Shown: piece by piece, positions 43,802 through 51,743 of the stretch
How positions within the stretch are numbered: position 1 is the stretch's first letter
Layout of the letters: every line of letters begins with the position of its first letter
Source: Noviherbaspirillum massiliense JC206
Lineage (GTDB): Bacteria; Pseudomonadota; Gammaproteobacteria; Burkholderiales; Burkholderiaceae_D
Length of the DNA stretch: 64,000 nt
NCBI RefSeq assembly: GCF_000312045.1
Contig: NZ_HE978635.1
Location: 188,674 to 252,673 of the forward strand
Direction: 5' to 3'
Translations under genes and position numbers: made by a program
Notes under the pieces: model-generated
What the model was told of the DNA's origin: nothing
The model's database searches: none
Seen by the model: the letters and a program-made list of their open reading frames with translations, nothing else

Positions 43802-44194
43802 GTGGAAGCTGAAGCATGTGAAAAAGTGGAAGTTTCTCGCGTCGTGATCGAACGCCTGGATGGCATGCCATCGAAGGCAAGGGTTACTTCCATCGAAGCG
43901 GCCAACAAGGTGCTTGACAATTGGGCAAGCTGCGCGCCCGAATCCGGCTATGACCAGTGCGATTTTCAAATCCTGTTCGAAGACGGATTCCGCTATCAGG
44001 GGCATTACCCGCTCAGCAAAACCCAGAAGCGCGTCTCCCTGTCCCGCCATATCCGCAAGCAGTTGACGGCACTGGCGACGACGGCGGCAAAAGCCGGCAA
44101 GGCGGCCGACGAAGAGGATCAGCCCGTCATGAGCCCGATCGGCTCGGATCTGGCGGAGTCGGCCCGGATTGCCTTGGACCATTACAACTTCTGA
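43802..44194 (+). CDS. Small conserved hypothetical protein (possibly LPD28-like)
   Basis: A 130-residue soluble protein with a GTG start at 43802, or a later GTG at about 43826. The central part (KVLDNWASCAPESGYDQCDF and ILFEDGFRYQGHYPLSK) resembles a small beta-rich domain I associate with the LPD28 family, but I am not sure. The C-terminal third is Ala-rich helix. Codon use is like that of the neighbours. Function is unknown. Confidence 0.6.
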   Translation: MEAEACEKVEVSRVVIERLDGMPSKARVTSIEAANKVLDNWASCAPESGYDQCDFQILFEDGFRYQGHYPLSKTQKRVSLSRHIRKQLTALATTAAKAGKAADEEDQPVMSPIGSDLAESARIALDHYNF

Positions 44195-44588
44195 CGGTGG
44201 CTAGTACGTAATCCGCCGGCGCATCGCTCTGCGCCCTGAGCTGGTCGCATGTAAATTTTGCCCGGATTTCCCCGCCGGGGTGCAATGTGCTGCCCCGGAA
44301 GCTGACGGCTGCGGCCATCTTCCTTTTCAGCCAGGCTCGCACTCTAGCTGCACGGCAATATCCTTCTTCCCGCACCTTGCCACGCTTGAGCCAACTCAAG
44401 CTACCTGCATAACGTAATAACAAAGCCGCGGGACACGGGTCTAGCGGTATAGCAGGCCGCCTTTTTCCGGGCCGGGCTGGATTCGGCCTTTTCCTTTGCA
44501 ATCATGCTCTCAAGAAAGCTGCGGCTCGTCATGAGGCGGCCGTTGGCTGCGTTTGGGCAGCAATCGCCATACCGGAACGGAGGCAGCA
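44195..44588. other. Promoter region of the YgaP-sorAB group
   Basis: About 390 bases with no gene. It contains the perfect Fnr-type palindrome at 44386-44399, followed by an AT-rich segment (CATAACGTAATAAC) suitable for a -10 element. Confidence 0.4.
44386..44399. promoter_or_regulatory. Fnr/Anr/FixK-type box, perfect, within a 7-base-arm palindrome
   Basis: TTGA-GCCAAC-TCAA sits inside GCTTGAG-CCAA-CTCAAGC (44384-44401). It is about 190 bases upstream of the YgaP-like gene, with promoter-like sequence just downstream. Confidence 0.55.
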
Positions 44589-44819
44589 ATGGCAATTCCG
44601 CACAACGTCGGCGGCACTGACAAGGCAGCGCGGCTCATGGCCGGGCTGGCGCTGCCAGCTTACGCCCTGCTTTCCCGCAAACGTCCTCTTCTGCGCGGTA
44701 TCGCAGGCGCGGCCGGACTGGTTGCGCTTGCCACTGGGTTGTCGGGTTATTGCCCCTTGAACGGGGTGCTCGGCATCGATACCAGCAGACGCAAGGCAGT
44801 TCCCGGCAGCCTCGTCTAG
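44589..44819 (+). CDS. YgaP-like inner membrane protein (DUF2892)
   Basis: A 76-residue protein from the ATG at 44589 (RBS GGAGG). It has two hydrophobic helices (RLMAGLALPAYALLS and LRGIAGAAGLVALATGLSGY) and ends with the family segment GYCPLNGVLGIDT. The DUF2892 module is the membrane part of the rhodanese YgaP in E. coli and is linked to sulfur metabolism. That fits its place 40 bases before a sulfite dehydrogenase. Confidence 0.85.
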   Translation: MAIPHNVGGTDKAARLMAGLALPAYALLSRKRPLLRGIAGAAGLVALATGLSGYCPLNGVLGIDTSRRKAVPGSLV

Positions 44820-44859
44820 CCGGGCAATTGCCATCTTCGCGAAAGGAGGAGCAGCAGGC

Positions 44860-46080
44860 ATGAGTCAGGGTTTCAATCCGTCGCGGCGCGCCATCCTGAA
44901 GGCAGGGTTGTATGCGGCGGGCAGCAGTCTGATGCCGGGCGTGGCCGGCGCTGCCCAGAAGATCGTGCTGCCGATCGAAAACGGCGAACGCGAACTCGTC
45001 GCGTATCCGGAAAAGCGGCCCCTGATCGTACTTACTGCCCGCCCTCCCCAGCTCGAAACTCCGTTTGCCGTCTTCAACGAAGGCGTCATCACGCCCAATG
45101 ATGCGTTTTTCGTGCGCTATCACCTGGCCTCGATTCCGCTATCCGTCGATCCCCAGACCTATCGCATCCGCATCGGCGGCCTGGTCGACAGGCCGCTGGA
45201 ATTGTCGCTGCAGGATTTGCAGACGCAATTCAAGCCGCTCGAGTATCTGGCGGTGAACCAGTGCTCCGGCAACAGCCGCGGCTTCTTCAATCCGCGCGTC
45301 AACGGCGGGCAACTCGCCAACGGAGCCATGGGCAATGCGAAATGGACCGGCGTGGCATTGCGCGATGTCCTCAGCATGGCGGGTATCCCGGCCGGGGCGC
45401 GCCAGGTGGCCTTCGACGGCCTGGACCGGCCGGTGCTCGACAGCCCGTCGGACTTCGTGAAAGCCCTCGACATCGATCATGCAATGGATGGCGAAGTGAT
45501 GATCGCCTATCGCATGAACGATGCCGACCTGCCGATGCTCAATGGTTATCCGGTGCGCCTGGTGGTGCCCGGCTATTACGGCACGTACTGGGTCAAGCAC
45601 CTCACCGATATCCGCGTGCTGGACGGCGTGTACGAAGGCTACTGGATGAAATCGGCCTACCGCATTCCCGACAACGCCTGCCATTGCGTCGACCCCGGAA
45701 CCACGCCGGCGAAGACGGTGCCGATCGGCCGCTTCACTGTCCGTTCCTTCATCACCAGCCCGGCGCCCGGCGCCACCATCCGCGCCCTGCGCGAAACCGT
45801 CGTGCGCGGCATCGCCTTCGATTCCGGCCAGGGCATCCGCGAAGTCATCTTTTCCGAAGACGGCGGCAAGACCTGGCGCGAAGCCCAGCTAGGCAAGGAC
45901 ATGGGGCGCCATTCATTCCGCGAATGGTCGATCGCCGTCATCCCGAAGAAAAAAGGCATGCTCGACCTGCGCGCGCGCGCCTTCAACCGTACCGGCGAAT
46001 CGCAGCCGCTGACGCCGCTGTGGCAGCCCGCGGGCTACATGCGCAACGTGGTCGAATCGGTCAAAGTCAACGTGGTGTGA
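44860..46080 (+). CDS. sorA: Sulfite dehydrogenase molybdenum subunit (SorA-like)
   Basis: A 406-residue periplasmic molybdoenzyme with a Tat signal (SRRAILKAGLYAAGSSL). The sulfite oxidase fold is supported by AVNQCSGNSRGFF, whose Cys (near residue 138) ligates molybdenum, and by YGTYWVKHLTDIRVLDG. The C-terminal dimerisation domain begins near residue 295 (TVRSFITSP). It oxidises sulfite to sulfate. It is directly followed by a c-type cytochrome gene, as in the SorAB sulfite:cytochrome c oxidoreductase. RBS AAAGGAGG precedes the start. Confidence 0.9.
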   Translation: MSQGFNPSRRAILKAGLYAAGSSLMPGVAGAAQKIVLPIENGERELVAYPEKRPLIVLTARPPQLETPFAVFNEGVITPNDAFFVRYHLASIPLSVDPQTYRIRIGGLVDRPLELSLQDLQTQFKPLEYLAVNQCSGNSRGFFNPRVNGGQLANGAMGNAKWTGVALRDVLSMAGIPAGARQVAFDGLDRPVLDSPSDFVKALDIDHAMDGEVMIAYRMNDADLPMLNGYPVRLVVPGYYGTYWVKHLTDIRVLDGVYEGYWMKSAYRIPDNACHCVDPGTTPAKTVPIGRFTVRSFITSPAPGATIRALRETVVRGIAFDSGQGIREVIFSEDGGKTWREAQLGKDMGRHSFREWSIAVIPKKKGMLDLRARAFNRTGESQPLTPLWQPAGYMRNVVESVKVNVV

Positions 46081-46089
46081 GAGGCGTGC

Positions 46090-46431
46090 ATGAAAACGGC
46101 CTATCGAGCAAACGCCATCCTTCTCTCCGCCGTGCTGGCCTTTGCCATCCCGGCCGGGGCGAAGGAGATCGTGCTGCCGCAGGAGCAGGTGCAGTGGCGC
46201 CCATCCTCGCTGCCGGGATACCAGAAGGTGGTGCAGGAATGCACGATCTGCCACTCGGCGCATTATGCGGAATACCAGCCGACCAGCACCACGCGCAATT
46301 ACTGGGAAACGCAGGTCAAGCGGATGAAGACGGTATTCAACGCACCAATCCCGGATGACGATATTCCCTTGATCACCGAATATCTCACCAGGACGTACAG
46401 CGTGGACCGGAGCAAGGCTGCCGGGCAGTGA
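46090..46431 (+). CDS. sorB: Monohaem cytochrome c subunit of sulfite dehydrogenase (SorB-like)
   Basis: A 113-residue periplasmic protein with a Sec signal (ILLSAVLAFAIPAGA). One haem c motif, CTICH, is present in VVQECTICHSAHYAEY, and a Met in QVKRMKTVF is a candidate axial ligand. It takes electrons from the molybdenum subunit encoded 9 bases upstream and passes them to soluble cytochrome c or an oxidase. Confidence 0.88.
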   Translation: MKTAYRANAILLSAVLAFAIPAGAKEIVLPQEQVQWRPSSLPGYQKVVQECTICHSAHYAEYQPTSTTRNYWETQVKRMKTVFNAPIPDDDIPLITEYLTRTYSVDRSKAAGQ

Positions 46432-46457
46432 TGCCGCCGCGGGAGGCCCGGCCTTTT

Positions 46458-47297
46458 TCAGTGCGCCATGAAAACCGGCAGCGACATCGATTGCAGGATG
46501 GTGCGCGTCGCGCCGCCCAGCAGCACTTCGCGCACGCGCGGATGGCCATAACAGCCCATGGCGATCAGGTCGGCGTCAAAATCGTCCGCCAGCGCCAGCA
46601 GCGCTGCGCCGACATTGATGTCGGTCGTGCGCTGCACGACATTGACCTTGATGTTGTGACGAGCGAGATAGAGCGCGAGGTCGGCGCCCGGCTGTTCGCC
46701 ATGGTCGTTACGGCCGGGGGAGGGATTGAACACCGCGACATTCACGGATTGCGCCCGTGCCAGCAGCGGCAAGGCGTAATGAACGGTGCGGCGTGCCTCC
46801 ATGCTTGCATTCCACGCGAGCAGAATCTTGTGGCCGATGACAGGAAAACTGCCTGCGTAGGGAATGACCAGTGCCGGGCAGCCGGCAGCCATGATCACCT
46901 GCCCCGGAAATCCGGGATTGGTGGAATAGGCGATCTCGTCCGGATCTTCCTGCCCGAGGACCACGAGGTCGGCGTAGCGCGCCTGCAGGCTGATGCCGCT
47001 GACCGCCTCATCGTCCACCAGCCGGCGCTCGAAGGAAGCGAGGCCGGCCTGGCGGGCGATGGACTCGAATCGATCCAGCGCGGCTTCCGCCTGGTCATGC
47101 AGCATTTGCACCCAGGATTCGATGTCGGGATTTTCGACGCTGAACGCCGCGGCCCGGTACAGGGTGCGCGACATGCCGCTCGTCGCCGCCCCAATCAGAT
47201 GCGCCTCGTTTTCCAGCGCCAGCCGGGCCGCAACCTCGATGCGGCCCGGCGCATGGGTCGATTCATCCACGTGCACGAGTATCGTCTTGTAGGCCAT
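46458..47297 (-). CDS. Universal stress protein, tandem-domain type
   Basis: A 279-residue protein with two Usp folds. The N-terminal domain begins YKTILVHVDES and the C-terminal domain contains KILLAWNASMEARRTVHYAL. The ATP loop in the second domain reads GCYGHPRVREVLLGG, a variant ending GG rather than G(S/T), shared with the paralogue at 47872. RBS GGAGAA precedes the ATG. The three Usp genes here lie in line on the minus strand. Confidence 0.9.
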   Translation of the reverse strand: MAYKTILVHVDESTHAPGRIEVAARLALENEAHLIGAATSGMSRTLYRAAAFSVENPDIESWVQMLHDQAEAALDRFESIARQAGLASFERRLVDDEAVSGISLQARYADLVVLGQEDPDEIAYSTNPGFPGQVIMAAGCPALVIPYAGSFPVIGHKILLAWNASMEARRTVHYALPLLARAQSVNVAVFNPSPGRNDHGEQPGADLALYLARHNIKVNVVQRTTDINVGAALLALADDFDADLIAMGCYGHPRVREVLLGGATRTILQSMSLPVFMAH

Positions 47298-47375
47298 GCC
47301 GATTCTCCTTGGTGCATCGATTCGAGCATGTCGGGCGCATGCAGGCCGGGAACAGGGCCGCGCAGCGCTGATTCG

Positions 47376-47828
47376 TCAGCGCACGACCAGTACCGGAATG
47401 TCTTTCGTGGTGGCGAGCACCTTGGTGGCAACCGAGCCCATCACCACGTTGGCGAGCGCGCCATGCCCGTGCGACCCCATCACCATCAAGTCCATCTGGT
47501 TCTGCGTCGCATAGGCACAGATTTCTTTCGCGACCTCGCCGACCTTGTAGATCTGCTGGAAGGGAATGTTATTCGCGCGTAGAACTTTTTCCGCCGGCGC
47601 CATCGCGGCATCCGCTTCTTCCTTGTAATACGCCTCGACCGCATCCTGCCCCAGGATCGCCTGTGCCTGCGACAGGGCCAGTCCTTTCGGAATGGGCAAG
47701 CGGACATGGAGCAGGTGCAGTTCCACCGGGCCCTTGAACCACTCGAAATGCTTGACCAGGAATTCCGCTGCCTTGGATGTATAGGCGGAACCGTCAACTG
47801 CAAACAAGATCTTCAAACCTGCCTCCAT
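47376..47828 (-). CDS. Universal stress protein, single domain
   Basis: A 150-residue Usp with a canonical ATP-binding loop (GSHGHGALANVVMGS). The N-terminus reads GLKILFAVDGSAYTSKAAEF. It lies between two tandem-domain Usp genes and is probably co-regulated with them. The annotated ATG at 47828 contains a GGAGG immediately downstream, so a slightly later start is conceivable. Confidence 0.9.
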   Translation of the reverse strand: MEAGLKILFAVDGSAYTSKAAEFLVKHFEWFKGPVELHLLHVRLPIPKGLALSQAQAILGQDAVEAYYKEEADAAMAPAEKVLRANNIPFQQIYKVGEVAKEICAYATQNQMDLMVMGSHGHGALANVVMGSVATKVLATTKDIPVLVVR

Positions 47829-47871
47829 TCAATGACATGAAACTCCAGAAACCACGACGACTGCTTGCCTT

Positions 47872-48723
47872 TCAATGGGCCATCAGGGCCGGAATGGTCA
47901 TCGAAGACAGCACGGTGCGGGTGGCCCCGCCCAGCAGGATTTCGCGGAAGCGGGAATGGCCGTAGCAGCCCATTACCAGCAGGTCGGAATTCAGGTCGGC
48001 CGCCAGAGACAGCAGGTCGCCGCCGATGTCGTCCGGCTTCTCACGGGGGATGATCTGCCGCTGCACGTTCGCCTTGATGCCGTGGCGGGCGAGATAAAGG
48101 GCAATGTCGTCGCCCGGCGTGTCTCCATATGCATCCGGATTCGCGTTGGACATGAACAGCGCCACTTCCACGCTCTTTGCCTGCCGCAGCAGCGGCAGCG
48201 CGCCACGTACCGCGCGCATTGCCTGCGCGCTTGCATTCCAGGCCAGCAGCACCCTCTCGCCAACCGGTGTCGATGCGCCCACGTAGGGATACACGAGCAC
48301 CGGGCAGCCGCTGTTCATCGCCACAAATTCGGGAAGGTCGGAATCCATCACCGCCGAGGCTTCTTCCGGGTCGTACTGCCCCAGCACCGTCAGGTCGGCG
48401 TAGCGCGCCTGCAGGCTGAGGCCGCTCGCCGGTTCGTCGTCGACCAGCCGCGCTTCCCAGGATGGGACGCCGATGCGCTGCACGATGTCTTTGAAATTCA
48501 CAAGGCTTTCCTTTGCCCGCTGCTGCAGCATGTCGAGATGCGGCGCGATGGCGGGGTCGCCCGGCGCCAGCGCCATGGTCTGGTAAAAATACTTGGACAC
48601 CCCGGTCGTGGCCGTGCCCATCAGATGCGCATTTTCGTGCAGCGCAATCATCGCCGCCGTTTCGACGCGCTGCGTAGCCTGCCTGGACTTGTCGATGTGT
48701 ACCACGATGGTCTTGTATGACAT
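47872..48723 (-). CDS. Universal stress protein, tandem-domain type
   Basis: A 283-residue paralogue of the protein at 46458, with two Usp folds. It starts YKTIVVHIDKSRQATQRVET and carries the same variant loop (GCYGHSRFREILLGG) and a shared C-terminus (ATRTVLSSMTIPALMAH). The similarity suggests duplication. A near-perfect Fnr-type box lies about 155 bases upstream, in the region shared with the divergent acyl-CoA synthetase gene. Confidence 0.9.
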   Translation of the reverse strand: MSYKTIVVHIDKSRQATQRVETAAMIALHENAHLMGTATTGVSKYFYQTMALAPGDPAIAPHLDMLQQRAKESLVNFKDIVQRIGVPSWEARLVDDEPASGLSLQARYADLTVLGQYDPEEASAVMDSDLPEFVAMNSGCPVLVYPYVGASTPVGERVLLAWNASAQAMRAVRGALPLLRQAKSVEVALFMSNANPDAYGDTPGDDIALYLARHGIKANVQRQIIPREKPDDIGGDLLSLAADLNSDLLVMGCYGHSRFREILLGGATRTVLSSMTIPALMAH

Positions 48724-48877
48724 GGAAAACGCTTCCTGTTGAACGCTTGCGGACGGAGCGGCGGGGCCGCGCCGACATCGGAGTCCGGATACCCGGTTTC
48801 ACCTCCTGCAAGCTTACTTCCCTGATTTTTTCCAGTCCATGTTCCCTAGGAAAGTATGTGCCTTAACTTGCTGTGCT

Positions 48878-48891
48878 TTGTTCCGTATCAA
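48878..48891. promoter_or_regulatory. Fnr/Anr-type box, one mismatch
   Basis: TTGTT-CCGT-ATCAA differs from TTGAT-N4-ATCAA by one base. It lies in the 298-base divergent region between the tandem Usp gene and the acyl-CoA synthetase gene. Confidence 0.4.
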
Positions 48892-49021
48892 GCCGGTGAA
48901 CCGGTCAGATTTCTGCCGCTCATTCATGAATTGACCTTCACAATGACCTATGATGTGGCGAAGTCAGAGGCATGCTGCACGAGGCGACTCATCCGCAACT
49001 TTTTCACGGATACACGCACCC

Positions 49022-51721
49022 ATGAGCACGAGAAATCTGAAATCCCTGTTCGAACCCGCATCCGTTGCCATCATCGGCGCCTCGCAAAGGCCGCACAGCG
49101 TGGGTGCGACGGTGCTGCGCAATATGACGGAAGGAAATTTCAAGGACGCGGTATTCCCGGTCAATCCCAAGTACGGGCAGATCGGCAGCCACAAGGTATA
49201 TGCGCGCGTCGCCGACTTGCCGCAGGCCCCGGACCTTGCCGTGATCTGCACGCCACCCTCGACCGTGCCCGGATTGATCCGTGAACTCGGCGCACGCGGC
49301 ACGAAAGCGGCCGTCGTGATCACCGCCGGCCTGGGGGCGACCCGGGACGAGCAGGGCATCACGCTGAAGCAGGCGATGCTGAATGAAGCGAAGCCGCACC
49401 TGTTGCGCATCCTCGGCCCCAACTGCGTCGGCCTGCTGGCGCCGGGCATCGGATTGAATGCGAGCTTTGCGCATACCGATGCCTTGCCCGGCCGGCTTGC
49501 CTTCGTGTCGCAATCGGGCGCACTGATGACGGCCGTGCTCGACTGGGCCAAGTCGCGCGGCATCGGATTTTCGAAATTCATTTCCCTGGGCGAGAGCGCC
49601 GATGTCGATTTCGGAGATGTGCTCGATTACCTTGCCGGCGACGGTTCGACCCAGGCCATCCTGATGTACATCGAAGATATCCGCCAGGCGCGCAAGTTCA
49701 TGTCGGCTGCACGTGCCGCAGCGCGCAGCAAGCCGGTCATCGTGGTCAAGGCCGGGCGTGCGCCCGAAGGCGCGAAGGCAGCGGCATCGCACACCGGCGC
49801 ACTGGCCGGGGCCGACGATGTGTACGATGCCGCAATCCGGCGCGCCGGCATGCTGCGGGTCTTTTCGACCGAGGAATTGTTCGATGCGGTGGAAACTCTG
49901 GCGCGCTCGCGCCTTCCGTCGGGTGACCGCCTGGTCATCATGACCAATGGCGGCGGGCCCGGTGTAATGGCGACCGATGACCTGATCGGCAGCACCGGGC
50001 ACCTGGCGAAGCTGTCGGAGGAAACGCTGGACAAACTCGATGAAGTTCTGCCCGCCATCTGGTCGCGCGCCAACCCGGTCGACATCATCGGCGACGCGGC
50101 GGCCGAGCGCTATGTGCAGGCGCTGGAAATCCTGCTCAAGGATCCGCAAGCCGATGCCATCCTGTGCATCCATGCGCCCACCGCAATCGTGTCGAGTACC
50201 GTGATCGCCGAAGCGATCGTGCCGCTCGCGCGCAATACCTCGCGCAGCATCATCACCTGCTGGCTGGGCGGCGATGCGGTGGTGCCGGCGCGTCAATGTT
50301 TTGCCGCCGCCGGCATCCCGGCGTACGACACCCCGGAAGACGCGGTCGGCGGCTTCATGCAGGTGGTGCAGTACCGGCGCAACCAGAATCTGCTGATGCA
50401 GGTGCCGCCTTCCGCACCGGCCGATTTTGTCCCCGACCGCGGCAAGGCGCGGACGACGGTGCGCGCCGCGCTGGAGGAAGGCCGCACCATGCTGTCCGAG
50501 CCGGAAGCCAAGGCGATCCTGTCGGCCTACGGTGTTCCGGTGGTGGAAACCCGCATTGCGCACGACATCGAGGCGACGGTGCAATGCGCGCGCCATATCG
50601 GCTTTCCGGTCGCACTCAAGATCCTGTCGCCGGACATCACGCACAAATCGGATGTCGGCGGCGTGGTGCTCGACCTTGAATCCGAGGAAGCGGTGCGCGC
50701 TGCCGGCACTCGCATGCACCGGCAGCTCGCCCGGCTGCAGCCCGGCGCCCGTCTCACCGGCTTCACCGTGCAGGCGATGGCGCGCCGGCCGCAGGCGCAT
50801 GAACTGATCATCGGCATCACCACCGACCCCGTGTTCGGCCCGGTGATCCTGTTCGGCCAGGGCGGGGTCGCGGTGGAAGTGATGGCCGATCATGCGATTG
50901 CCCTGCCGCCACTGAATATGGTGCTGGCGCACGACCTGGTGTCGCGCACCCGCGTGGCAAAGCTGCTCGCCGGCTACCGCAACCAGCCGCCGGCCGATCT
51001 CGATGGCATCTGCCGCACCCTGATCCAGATATCGCACCTGATCACCGACATTGCCGAAATCGCCGAGCTCGACATCAATCCCCTGCTGGCCGACAGCCGC
51101 GGCGTGATCGCGCTCGACGCGCGCATCCGGGTGGCAGCGCCGGCTTCCGCCACCACCGGCGCCGACCGTTTTGCGATCCGGCCCTATCCGGAGGAATGGG
51201 AAGAACTTGTGACCTGGCAGGACAAGCCGCTGCTGCTGCGGCCGATCCGGCCGGAAGATGGCGCGTCCCACCTGGAATTCTTCCATGCGCTCACGCTGGA
51301 AGACGTGCATTACCGCGCCTTCATCGGCATCCGCGAATTGCAGCCTTCGCAGCTCGCGCGCCTGACCCAGATCGACTACGACCGCGAGATGGCCTTCGTC
51401 GCCACCCGCCAGCGCGAAGGCGGCGGCACCGAGACCATCGGCGTGGCGCGCGCCATCGCCGACCCGGATAATGTCAACGCAGAATTCGCCGTCATCGTCC
51501 GTTCCGACCTCAAGGGGAAGGGACTGGGCAAGATGCTGATGAAAAAGCTGATCGATTATTGCTGCGCCCGCGGCACGAAGGAAATGGTCGGCGAAGCGCT
51601 GGGCGACAACAAGGCGCTGCTCAACATGGTGCGCGGGCTCGGTTTCCAGGTCCGGCCGGATCCCGAGTCCGGGACCATGCTGCTGAGGCTCGACCTGGCT
51701 GCCTGTGGGCGGGTAGCCTGA
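49022..51721 (+). CDS. ADP-forming acyl-CoA synthetase fused to a GNAT acetyltransferase (Pat/Pka-like)
   Basis: An 899-residue protein. The N-terminal CoA-binding domain starts LFEPASVAIIGAS and is followed by the ligase domain with the conserved phospho-His in ASHTGALAG (near residue 256). An ATP-grasp domain lies at about 485-700 (EPEAKAILSAYGVPVVETR, FPVALKILSPDITHKSD), and a GNAT domain at about 735-895 (VIVRSDLKGKGLGKMLMKKL). This is the layout of protein lysine acetyltransferases such as PatZ. If the His is functional it could also make ATP from acyl-CoA. The P-type ATPase gene follows 22 bases downstream. Confidence 0.88.
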   Translation: MSTRNLKSLFEPASVAIIGASQRPHSVGATVLRNMTEGNFKDAVFPVNPKYGQIGSHKVYARVADLPQAPDLAVICTPPSTVPGLIRELGARGTKAAVVITAGLGATRDEQGITLKQAMLNEAKPHLLRILGPNCVGLLAPGIGLNASFAHTDALPGRLAFVSQSGALMTAVLDWAKSRGIGFSKFISLGESADVDFGDVLDYLAGDGSTQAILMYIEDIRQARKFMSAARAAARSKPVIVVKAGRAPEGAKAAASHTGALAGADDVYDAAIRRAGMLRVFSTEELFDAVETLARSRLPSGDRLVIMTNGGGPGVMATDDLIGSTGHLAKLSEETLDKLDEVLPAIWSRANPVDIIGDAAAERYVQALEILLKDPQADAILCIHAPTAIVSSTVIAEAIVPLARNTSRSIITCWLGGDAVVPARQCFAAAGIPAYDTPEDAVGGFMQVVQYRRNQNLLMQVPPSAPADFVPDRGKARTTVRAALEEGRTMLSEPEAKAILSAYGVPVVETRIAHDIEATVQCARHIGFPVALKILSPDITHKSDVGGVVLDLESEEAVRAAGTRMHRQLARLQPGARLTGFTVQAMARRPQAHELIIGITTDPVFGPVILFGQGGVAVEVMADHAIALPPLNMVLAHDLVSRTRVAKLLAGYRNQPPADLDGICRTLIQISHLITDIAEIAELDINPLLADSRGVIALDARIRVAAPASATTGADRFAIRPYPEEWEELVTWQDKPLLLRPIRPEDGASHLEFFHALTLEDVHYRAFIGIRELQPSQLARLTQIDYDREMAFVATRQREGGGTETIGVARAIADPDNVNAEFAVIVRSDLKGKGLGKMLMKKLIDYCCARGTKEMVGEALGDNKALLNMVRGLGFQVRPDPESGTMLLRLDLAACGRVA

Positions 51722-51743
51722 TAGCGGCGGGGCGAAGAGCATC

